Of a stretch of 58,323 nucleotides of DNA, positions 41,638-51,759 are shown piece by piece. The stretch's first letter is position 1. Each line of letters starts with the position of its first letter. The position numbers and the translations under genes are program-made. Below the pieces are notes generated by a model, which made no database searches, was not told the DNA's origin, and was given only the letters and a program-made list of their open reading frames with translations. The stretch comes from Chromera velia (taxonomy: Eukaryota > Sar > Chromeraceae): positions 29,707 through 88,029 of the forward strand of contig JAHBMJ010003743.1 in the NCBI GenBank assembly GCA_018398765.1, given 5' to 3'.

Positions 41638-44600
41638 AGCTGATCAAAAGGACAGAGGAAGCGCGTTTGGAGATGGAGAAGCAGCTCCTTGCGGCAGTCG
41701 GCGAAGGAGACGCCGTCCGAGTGGAGGCCCTCCTCCGTCAGGGCGTCTCAGTGAATTGTGAGGATGCGGTCAGTTGGGGCAGATGAGATCCTTCCCCCTC
41801 TCTTCTTTTCTTTTTGTTTTGTTTTTTACAACTGGAAGCCTGCCTGGCTGCATGCGCTCTTGCCAGCCTGTCTGGCTATCTTGCTTCTCCCTGGAATTTC
41901 AACAGCCACCTGCCTGCCGTCTCACTCCCAGAAAGATTTAGTAATATATAAGTGTCGCAACCTTCTCTCAGATCGATCGGATGAGTCCGTCTCCTTCGTT
42001 TTCTGACCAGCAAGTCGCTTCTCAGTAGAAAACCAAAATCCAGTCTCGAGTGAAAGACTTGTATGCTTCAATGAAAACGTGTCTTTTGAAGTCTTTGAAG
42101 TTGTGCGTGCGCACGCAGAGAAAGGACACCCCTCTCCACAAGGCTGCGGAGTTCAATCAGGCCAGAATCGCTGCCATCCTACTGGCTTGGGGGGCGGATA
42201 TCGACCGCAAAAACTATGTCGGTTCCTGGAGATGCGTTTCGCTTTTTCCTGCTACCTCTTGGTTTCGCTTTTTGGCTTCGAATCTGGGCGGTCGGGTCTT
42301 GTAAATTCAGTCTCCTGTAAGAAATAATCATTTGATTCAGGTCTGCTGGAGGATTTCAGGACTACTCTCTCTCTGTCTGAAGAGTGCATTCTCTCTTGTT
42401 CATCGATTGGTAGATATCTAGGAGGATCAGTCTTTTCTTCTCTCTTTCTCAATGATTGCCTCCCTCTCTGTGTGTGTCCGCGCTCTTGATTTCGTTCGCC
42501 TGACACCCCCCTCATTTTTTCGACTGGGTCCAGCCACCTCCACTCGATGCTCTTCCGTGCTCTTGCATCCTCGCAGGACTTCTCTCACCGAATTCTGTCC
42601 CTTTCCTTTCTGACTTCAGGAAAGAGACTCCGCCCTCCGCAAAGCCGTCAAGAGTGATTCATCTGAGGTGGTTCTTCAGCTCTGGCAGGAAGGCGGGGAT
42701 GTGAATAGAAGGGACCACGTCAGTCAGTCTGTGTGTGAGAGAGATAATCAGCGCGTAGATCCACGAAGTGATCGAGGCGCCTGCATGACAGTGCCGACCT
42801 CCGATGACTTTCTTTTTCTTTGTGTGCATTGGTGTGTGTACATGCTTTGGGGGGACTCAAGGGGTGCAATCGGCGAACAGAAAAACTACACGTGGTGCAT
42901 GATGTATGGGAGTGAAGGAAAGTCAAACTTTCATCATCATCTGTTTTCTGTGCTCATCTCCGACCTGCACAGCCCAGCTCTGAAAACCTTCTCCCCTTTT
43001 GATTCGACCTCGACGCAATGCTCTCGTCCCTGGGTGCCAATTTGTGTGATCCTGGAAGTGATGTGAGGTGTTTCGGCGCACTTCCTTGCAGCTCGGGAAG
43101 ACACTGCTCCACTATGCATGCTGCGGAGAAAGACTCTGCAATTGTTGCTCTGGTGTTGTTGAAGAGAGGAGCAGACGCTAAGTTGGAGGATGAAGTCGGT
43201 CTCTGCATGACTTTGGGTTACGCTTGTTCGCAGTTGGCTCTCTCTGGTTGTTTGCGAGTGAAAGTGCGGGTGCGTTGCGTGACATCGGTGATCTTTTTCG
43301 TCAAAAGGAGCGATAGGTAGAGAGGCAGCTTCCGAGATGAATCGACCAACTCTGAGAAATAGAATCAAGTTCTGCGAATGGAAAATCCAACACCTTTTCC
43401 TACATCCCACTTTTTTTATCGCTCTTTGCATTGGTGCATGGCAATCCCTTGTATGCAGAGCGGGCACACTCCTCTGCACAGGGCCTTCTTTTGCAACAGT
43501 GTGAAAGTCGCTTCTCTTCTTCTTGAAGGGCGGACCAACGAAAACATCTCACCAATCGATCTGAGAGAATCCAATCAGGTACGTCCACTACGCAAATTTG
43601 ATTCTGCATGCATTCCGTCCGTCCAACGGGGAATGGTCTGTCAGTCTGTCGTGCTCTCCTTGTTCTTTCACTATTTTGTTCAAACAAATTGCCTCTGCGG
43701 GCGCTCTGGATTACCCTCTGTCTTCCTGTCTGATTGTCTCTGGAAAGCTTGTCTCTATCAACGTCTTTCTGTGGCTCTCTGTCTCTCTCTGCTCTCTCTC
43801 TCTCTCTCATTCTGTCTCCCTCTTCGTCGCTTTCTCTCCTCCTATCCCTCTTCTTTTGTCTGTACCTGTCTATCTGTCTTTCTCTCTGTCCGTCTCTCTG
43901 TCTGTCTGTCTGCTTGCCTGTCGGTAGTGATCACGTGAAGTCCTGTCGGGAGGTTGAGAGGCAAGGGGCGCTTAACTCTCACCTTTCGGGCCCCCTTGTC
44001 TGACTTGTCGTGATGTTCTTTTGTCTTTGTTGCTTTCTTTCTTTTTGTCTCTTGTGTTCATGAAGAAAAGGAGGGAAAGAAACCATATAGTCTGTCTGTC
44101 TGTTTGTCTCTCTGCATGCCTGAATGTGTGCGCCCCAGCTACCTTATCTGGATGCCCTTGTGAGAGTGAAGTCCCGCGCTGCCCCCGTGCAGAATTTCTT
44201 CTTCCATCAAACGACGTCAATAGTACGTGCAGGGATTTCTTCATCTGGCTGCGAGTAGCAACGCCAAAGAGACTGCAGCTGTGCTCCTCGAGAAGGGGGC
44301 AGACAGGGACGCAAGAGATCGTGTAGGTCAGGGTCTTTTCCCATCTTTTTCCTTCTTTGGATCTTGGCCCAGGATTGACTCGAATGGTCCAGGGAAAGGT
44401 GTTTTGCAGTTCTCTTCTGTTCTGAGACACAATACGTAGATTGTATGGATTGTGTCCTGGTCTCCACACAGCTTGGAGGATTTTGTACATCCGAGTAGGA
44501 TTAAGTGGGTCCGTCAAGCTGCCAGGGCGCGTATGATGATGCATTGAATGTTCGAATCTCTGAAAGTCTCTTTCTGCCAGTGATCATCCTACTCGATCTC

Positions 44601-46282
44601 TACCTAGCATCGTCTTTCAGTCGGAGAAGGCTGTTTTGGAGCAACGAAAATCTACACATGAACGCGGCACGAAAGAGTTTCCTCTCTCTCGACATTCTTC
44701 CCTTCATTTCAACTGTCGGGCAGTCTCACAGCTTTCCTCATCAGATTGCACTCGTCGCCCTGAGTTCATTTCTCCCGCAGTTTGGGAGGACTCCCCTGCA
44801 CATCGCTGCCTCCACAGCTCCACCGTTGACCTCCAAGAGAGTTGCGGCCCTCCTGTTAGAGGAAGGAGCAAACACTGAAGTGAAAGATAACGTCGGTCAC
44901 GCTGCAGAGGAGTAACTGTTTGTTGTTTCTCTTTCGTTCTCCTTCCGTCCACTTTCGGTCAGTAACTGTCCACGTGCATGTGTTCTTTGACGAACCTCGT
45001 AATCTGAATGAAGAAGCATTTGCATTTGGCCTGGTACGATTCATGTCTTTCTCCTGTTTGCAGTTTCACAGAACGCCGGCAACTGCAAAAAAACTGCGGC
45101 ATCCATCCAGCAATGCGACAGCGGTTGCCTCTCTGTTGCTGGAAAGCGGAGCGCAAAAGGAGGCAGACAAGGTGAGTCCCCGGGTGGACCTGCACGTGCA
45201 CTGTTTCACAGACATGGAACAGAATGGTATGCCACCCAGCAGAGAGACAGAGGCACAAAAGAGAGAGAACACCCTGGAAAACGTCCAGCACATGGAGACA
45301 CCCGTAAAGCTTCAAGTTTGAAGATTTGCATTCCGATGCGATGAGCGAAACTTGAACACTCAAGACCTTCGCACACATATTCACGCTCCTTTCGAACCAT
45401 CGAGCTGTGTGATATCATCTCTTCCAGACGGATTCTTTCCTCTCTTCTTGTCTTTCTTGTTTCTTCTCCTCCTGTTTTTCTACGCTTCGGCCCCGTTTGC
45501 GGAGAGTCATTCGATCAGTGACAGCTGGAAGAAAAAATCCGTCAGCCGCCTGTCCACTGAACTTGGGATGCATTTTTGTTCTGTCTGATCTGGGGGGACC
45601 CTCCTGAATGATTTGTTGCACCTGTTCATGAATGCATGACAATAATTCGTTGCATCTAGATACATGACGAGTGCGTGAGTGCAGCTCAACAGAACTGCTG
45701 TGCACATCGCTGCCTCCAATAATGCCAAAGACGTGGGGGCCCTCCTTTTGAAACACGGGGTAGACAGAGAAGCCAGGACAACAGTCAGTCAGCCAGTCGG
45801 TCAGTCTTCCGACGATTGCACATACACGGACAGACGGAAGGAGAGTATGAGACTCCGTGTGATGAATTAAATACAGGAATACACGACGGAAAGAGCGAAA
45901 GAGGAGGGAAGGGGAGGAATCGAGGGGCTGGGGGAGGAGAAGCAGGGAAGCTTGGATGAAAGAAAAACATCATACGTAAATTTTATGCGATAGTTGTCAT
46001 AGTTGTGTAAATGATCTAGTGAAAGTTCAAGACGTTCAAGTGCAAACAGGTTTAAAAAAACAAAAGCGTAGCAGCCTTGTACTGTGTTCTGATGACATTA
46101 AGAATCAATCAACGATTCCAGGATACTCTTTTTCGTTGGCGGTGGCGATGCAGGATAGGAAAACACCACTTCAAGTTGCAGAGCAAGAGCGAAGCGCCGA
46201 AATGGTCATACTTCTACAGATGAGGGCAAAGCAAACAGATCAAGCATCTTGTGGCTGCTTAGCTTGGCGAAAAATGTTATGA
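41638..46282 (+). CDS. Ankyrin-repeat protein, one repeat per exon, with an apparent frameshift in exon 4
   Basis: Ten phase-0 exons after an acceptor at 41637: 41638-41768, 42119-42217, 42620-42718, 43092-43194, 43459-43578, 44233-44322, 44781-44891, 45064-45171, 45685-45783 and 46154-46282 (stop). Exons 2-9 each encode about one ankyrin unit, for example TPLHKAAEFNQARIAAILLA, TPLHRAFFCNSVKVASLLLE, GFLHLAASSNAKETAAVLLE and RTPLHIAASTAPPLTSKRVA. Three exons (2, 3, 9) are exactly 99 nt (33 codons). Exon 4 is 103 nt: it opens LGKTLLHYA in the phase set by its acceptor, then AEKDSAIVALVLLKRGAD continues only after a +1 shift. Exon 8 is degenerate. The first coding exon is not certain; ATG 41673 (MEKQLLAAVGEGD) is available. 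Ankyrin units mediate protein-protein contact, and the specific partner is unknown. The final exon ends CGCLAWRKML. Confidence 0.8.
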
Positions 46283-47464
46283 GACTACTAACACTTCACT
46301 AGCAAATTGTATGCCTAGTTGTATACACAGGAACAAAACTTGTTATTGAATATTCGAATCGTTGACTAAACTTAAATTCATATTAATATACTTCAAGTTG
46401 TAATTAATTTATCTTAATTCACCCAGATTTTGACGTATTATCATAGTTTTAGCATATCGATGCTAAGCGTTTGGCTGCATTTTCGGCAATTTAAGACCTA
46501 GCTTAAGATGCGTAGTGCATGTTGAATTGATAAATAAACCAAATTCAAGTTCTTCTATACCTAGCGGCCCTAGCCCTATACATAACTAGATATATAAAAA
46601 GTTTATGGTATTAATTGCTTTAATTAGGGAGCTTTGAATCAGGTTTTGGTGAAAAAGCATGCCTAGAAGCATACCTCTCCAGAGATTAAAGCTTTTGATT
46701 TGAAGTGTTGATTAAACTAGTGATTAAAGCAGTGTAGCATGCATGACATCCTAGAAAATAACAACTTTTCCCTGCCTAACGTTAGAATTAAGTATCCAGC
46801 TAGCTCTTAATATGGATGATGATGGCACATCATAGTGATAGTCATACTTGCAGAGATCCAGTCAAAGATTTAGGTTTCCACTGACATGTTGGAAAAATTT
46901 TAGAAAAATTGAGAGAATTTATGAATAAAAGAACCAAACATTAATTGCATGTAGTAAAGAATCTTCTATAAACAATTTCAATTATGCAGAATTGATTGAT
47001 TGATTGATTGATCAGTGCAACACAACCAAAATGCATAACAAAAATTCTAAACATTGTGCTAAACCTATAATACTAATCAAATTTGAAAAAAAAAACAAAT
47101 TACTATGATTTAAATAATATACTATCTATATCACTAGTAAAATAAAATATTTCGTTAATAATAAATAAGTGCATTAATCTGAAAAGTGATAGTGATAGTG
47201 ATTTAATTGATGCCCTAGTTAGTGCCATAGGTAGAGCACTAAGTGATAAGTGATAAGTGATTAATGATACCCTAGAGCACTGTCCCCTGCGAACGGCAAA
47301 GGTGCGCCCCATACTGAGGCTCTATCATATCATGAGTCATATTTTAGGTTCTCTGTCAGTTTTATTATAACTTTTATATGCAAAAGATTTTAAGAAATAA
47401 AAGTTTTCCAGAAAATATTAAGTTTTCATTTTTTTTAGATCATTGATTGATTGATTGATTGATA
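46283..47464. other. AT-rich spacer, nothing supported
   Basis: About 1.2 kb of low-GC sequence with short GATT repeats (46990-47011) and AGTGATA repeats (about 47186-47262). I see no gene or RNA. Confidence 0.55.
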
Positions 47465-49150
47465 GGTTCCACACTAGGCCTTCCCGCTATGTCCATCTGT
47501 TGCCAGAGCTAGCAGGGCGGGGCATTCCTCAGCTAGGCTAAGGTATCAGACCCCACCCTCGGGGCCCGCCGAAGCAGTGTGCTCCGGCCGTTGACGCTTG
47601 ACTGTTCATTTCTTTCGGCCGCTGCTCTTACCTCTAACAGGCTTTCAGGTCTGAAGATTTGATACAGCATTCAACAAGGGCTTGCTCGCTTTTCTTATTC
47701 ACTTTATCCATCTTTTTCTGTGGATTCCCTCTTCCCCATCCCATGGCTCCTTCTTTTGCCTCTAAGCAATTGATGGTTTCTTCATACTTCTCCGTTAATG
47801 TCCCGATCGCCTTCTGCCTTCCGGTGATTGTCGTGTATCTTGCTGCCAGTGCATCCCCTTCTAAGTGTCCGTACCTCCCTGGACACTCCTTGAAAACCCT
47901 CCTTCTAAAGAACGTCCATTCCAGAAAGTTGTCCACTGTAGCACATCCTTTATTCAACAAAAAACAGAACAGCGACGAGTTATATCTTTCTCTTTCCCCT
48001 CCTCTGGGACCTTGCTCTTTTGCGTTTGCCTTCTCAGCTTTTCTTTCCATCTTGCTGTCCCACCTTTGTTCTATTTTCCTGTATATCTCCGCTCTTTCTT
48101 TATAAAAGACAGAGCATTCCATCACGAGATGCACTTCATCTTCGACTACCTGAATCCCCAACCATCCTTCACAGAACTGGCACGTTCTCTTCTCTAATAG
48201 TATCTTCTCCCCCCCTCTTACCGGAATCTTTCCCTGTGTTGCAGCCAAGCACCTGTCTCCTACTCTGTATGCCGCTCTTCTTTTGTGTAACAGTTCTGAC
48301 CTGAGCGCTACTCTCACATAGCAAAAAGAGGCCCTTTCTATTCTTTGTCTGTCTATTCACATTCTTGTGCCCGCTTTCCTGCCTGTTCTGTCTTTAAACA
48401 AAGAGAGATGGAGACGATTTCTATTGGAAAACTTTCTGTGTACATCGGCTATCCTGACTGCTGCCAGCCCTCTCTTCTCGTTATTGTTCCTTTCTTTTAC
48501 ATTTCTCTTTATTCTGGCTACAAATGCATCCTTCTTCTTCGATCTCATCTAATTCGTTTTTTATTCTCTTTTGTAGCCATCTTTCTATCCAGTTGACTCT
48601 TTCATTAACGACCTGTGTTCCTCTCTGTCCTGCACTCCCTTTCAGTCTATCTTGTGAAAAAGGATCTGCTCCCCTGTCTGTATAAAGTGTCCGAACACAC
48701 TTTTTCAGATATAGGAAAAAATGAAAAGGATACATTCTTCTGCCCCCCGCCATTTCGTTTTCCACCCCCTCTCTCAAGCTCATGAGAATCGCTTGCCCCA
48801 TCGCATTGTTCCGTTTTTTCTTCAAGCCTTAGGCCTTACTCACCCACCTGACTGTCCTGCTGGCCACTTCGATATCTCTTGGGATGAACCCCCCCTCCAA
48901 CATCAACGTGTCGCAGCTCTCTTTCTTCTTTAGCCCCAGCACCGGCCTCATAAATCTTCGTTGTTTCTCGTTAAAAACTGTGTATGCACTTTTTGGGCAT
49001 CTATGTATTTCGTATTCATACAACCATACTGCATGCACTGTCTGTTTAAATATGTTAAAGCAGTCTATAAGTGGAATCCCTCCCTCCTTTCCTATCTTCC
49101 CCATCAACCCCTGTATGCAGCGTTTTGCCTTCATCAAACCTAGGTTCTGC
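47440..49150 (-). mobile_element. Decayed, 5'-truncated non-LTR retrotransposon (LINE) with (ATCA)n tail
   Basis: Reading the minus strand from 49137, a reverse-transcriptase thumb/connection region is recognisable: IFKQTVHAVWLYEYEIHRC, then FNEKQRRFMRPVLGL and LEGGFIPRDIEVASRTVRW. The typical C-terminal zinc-knuckle region follows at about 48190-48100 (CQFC then HLVMEC). The frame is broken by TAA at 48831-48829, a frameshift near 48545 and a stop near 48360, then stays open to 47634. Its 3' flank ends in five ATTG units (47442-47464, plus strand), consistent with a microsatellite-type LINE tail. The catalytic palm (YxDD) and endonuclease are absent, so it is a dead 5'-truncated copy. Confidence 0.75.
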
Positions 49151-49168
49151 CATCAAACCTAATCAAAC

Positions 49169-50380
49169 CTAGGCTCTGCACTCCATTAAAAAAAAAGAAA
49201 GAAACTAAGTTTCCGATCTTTTTTTCTTTTTTTATTTATCAACCAAAAAATATATATCGTTTTCATGTAACATCCCGTATGTTGTGTGCTGTAAGGTGTA
49301 CACGCGCGCGCATGCATGCCTTCTGGGGCCAACCTGCGTGGTGGCTGAGAATGTTGCGCGCCACCGCATAAGCACGCGCGCCCGGCGGCCGGCCATACAC
49401 TGCACGAGCGGTGGCGTGGCGACATGAAAAGGTGAAGAAGGCTTAGTGCGTACTGGTAGCACTGCAGAGTTATGGGATCGACCTCACAGAGCAGGCCGCG
49501 AGATCGAAACTGGAACCGCAGTACAGACTATGCAAAAAAATCAAGAAACGTCTCAAAAAATGCAGTTTCAGATTGAAAGCAGTTCGATGGATCAGCTAGT
49601 CAAGAGATTAACGTTCTAAAGATGTGACACTCTTCTCTGTAGCTAAAAGTACTTTGAAGTTTTTATCTGTTTGTGAGTTGTTTGTTTCTAAAATGTATAT
49701 ATCACTAAAGTTCTTCTTATTCTGTCAGCTTTGTTCCCACAGGAAGCCCGGAGGGCCGGCCCCCAGAAACCTTTCATAGGAGAGGTAAGTAGCATCTCCA
49801 GTGGCTGCAGGGGAGAGTCTCCCATACAAACCATCGTGCGGGTTGGCCCCAGAAGGCATGCATGCACGCACGTGTGCACCTTACAGCCTAGGGGTAATTT
49901 TCAAAACAAAAAAAAAGTTATTTTCACTTTTTTTTTTTCTGATGTCAAGCTGAAAAATATGTTGTTTAAGTGTTGTTCATGTGTTATGTGAATCAACAAA
50001 TGCTATTTAAGTGTTGTTATACTATGTTATACTATTGTTTCTTTATTATGATGATAAATGAATGGTGTTCCACTATTATACAAGTATTGCTTTAGTATTA
50101 TAAGGTGTTGCATAATAATGCATATGGTTGTTACGTCTTAGTCGAGGTCGTCATCGCAAAGCAAAAAAAAAAAATTGCTCCTGAGACCGGTTTTTCTTTT
50201 TTTGAAAATTACCCCTAGCTTACGGCACACAACACCGTGCAACACTCCTACAACAGTGGAACAACAGTTGTTCATAGTTGTTCATATGTTGAGTGTCATG
50301 ATATAAATAAAAAGAAAATCCATTTAAAAAAAAGTTTTTCCGATCTTTTTCTTTTTTTTTTAATGTAGTGCACAGCCTAG
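49169..50380. mobile_element. ~1.2-kb foldback-type non-autonomous DNA transposon with 8-bp target duplication
   Basis: The left end CTAGGCTCTGCACTCCATT (49169-49187) matches the inverted right end at 50362-50380 with two mismatches. Both are followed inward by poly-A/GAAA and a TTTCCGATC-type segment. The flanks are identical AATCAAAC octamers (49161-49168 and 50381-50388). A second pair of long inverted arms sits inside (49288-49345 with 49833-49889). No transposase frame is present. The 8-bp duplication fits hAT-like integration. A caveat is that ATCAAACCTAGG-like text also occurs just left, at about 49135-49160. Confidence 0.65.
49888..50218. mobile_element. 331-bp MITE nested in the foldback element
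   Basis: Perfect terminal inverted repeats begin CTAGGGGTAATTTTC (49888-49902) and end with its reverse complement (50204-50218). They are flanked by CTTACAGC (49880-49887) and CTTACGGC (50219-50226), a 7/8 match. The opposite inverted arm of the host element (49279-49300) retains the uninterrupted target (CACCTTACAGCACACAAC on its complement), which acts as an internal empty-site control. No coding capacity. Confidence 0.75.
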
Positions 50381-50388
50381 AATCAAAC

Positions 50389-51759
50389 AAACAACCCACC
50401 AAACAATTAACAAATAATTTAAAAACAGCTTTTTATACAACATAATGCACTATCTCGGACTGTCATCTCTGCAAACTTGAACACAGATCAATACTTTGGC
50501 AACATACAGTTCAACAACAGTCATGGCAGGATTCCTAGCTAAATTCCTCTAAATTCCTGTGTAAATTCCTCTAAATTCCTGTGTAAATTCCTAAGTCTTT
50601 AAATTGTAGGGTTGATTTGCAAACAAACAAACATTGCTATAGAGTTGTTAAATGTCATTAGTGTCGTATGTTGATACTTTTATGGCCATGCAATTCTAAA
50701 GGATCGTCTCAAGAGTGGGATAGAGAGCGTGTTGTAACTCAGCCTGTAAGAGAACTACCAGATGAAGCAAAAGCCTGTTTGCTTAGAGGTGGAGCCCCAC
50801 CCCTGTCAGGCTCCCATCGATTCAATTTACCCCAGTGGGGCCTAAGTCGAAAGTTTAACTCTATGTATGACGCTCTAGGTTAGCCAGAGTCTATACGGCT
50901 CACCGGCTTTAACCCCATACATCATCATCACTATCATCAAAGTCATATAGTAAAGTGTCGACACTAACAGTTAATAGTGATACTTCAAAGTTAAAACGGC
51001 ATTTTTGCTAGTATATAATACGTTTTTTATACCGACTGTCCCGAGCCGTGCATGAAGCTGGCGCCGGCAGCTTATAATTAAAAACCCGTAAAAAGCCAGT
51101 CAACTTTATTTACAAAACGTTTCAAAAGTTCATCGGTTTATATTAGTTTTAATTTTTGTTTATTATGTTTAAAAATTAATGAATAATTATAATTTAAAGG
51201 TTTAGGTGGTGGGAGGTTGACTTAGCAATCTGTTTGCCTTTAATAATAATTAATATTATTACCTCAAAATACCTAAAAAGTTTAAGCATAAGGTGATAAC
51301 AAATAAAAAAAAATAAGTGTCAACCTAGTGTTGACATAGGTGTCCACACTGTAGTCTGTAGACACAGGTGTCGACACTGTACTAAAACATAAATGTCATT
51401 GACACTTGGTGTTATTCTAAGCTCAAGTGTCGACACTGATATAAATCACCTATAACATTTAACAACTCTATGTTGCCAGTGCATGATATGCCCCGCAGTT
51501 GGCCAAAGCCTAAGTGGTGTGTTCACCTGCTTTAACTGCCTCAATTCACAGTTATTTGTTTTTTTGAATCTTTTTTAGGTGTCATAATAATTTTTTAAAT
51601 AAATGCACTTTTTTTTTTAATAAATGTTCTGTCACTTATCCTAGCGTGTCAGACTAAATACGAGTCAGGCCGGCGCCTGAGTTGGCATTTTTTGGATACG
51701 AAGCCATCGTTGTTCCTTCTTACACTATATGTACGTACATCCTGAATTTTTGACGCATT
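50389..51759. other. AT-rich spacer with recurring GTGTCGACAC palindromes
   Basis: No supported gene. The exact decamer palindrome GTGTCGACAC occurs at 50955-50964, 51368-51377 and 51427-51436, with near-copies around 51313-51350. A 71-codon frame at 50668-50883 lacks any supporting feature. Confidence 0.5.

Noticed and set aside
47659-48105. 148-codon plus-strand frame
   Set aside because: Antisense shadow of the LINE C-terminal region, which has recognisable motifs on the minus strand.
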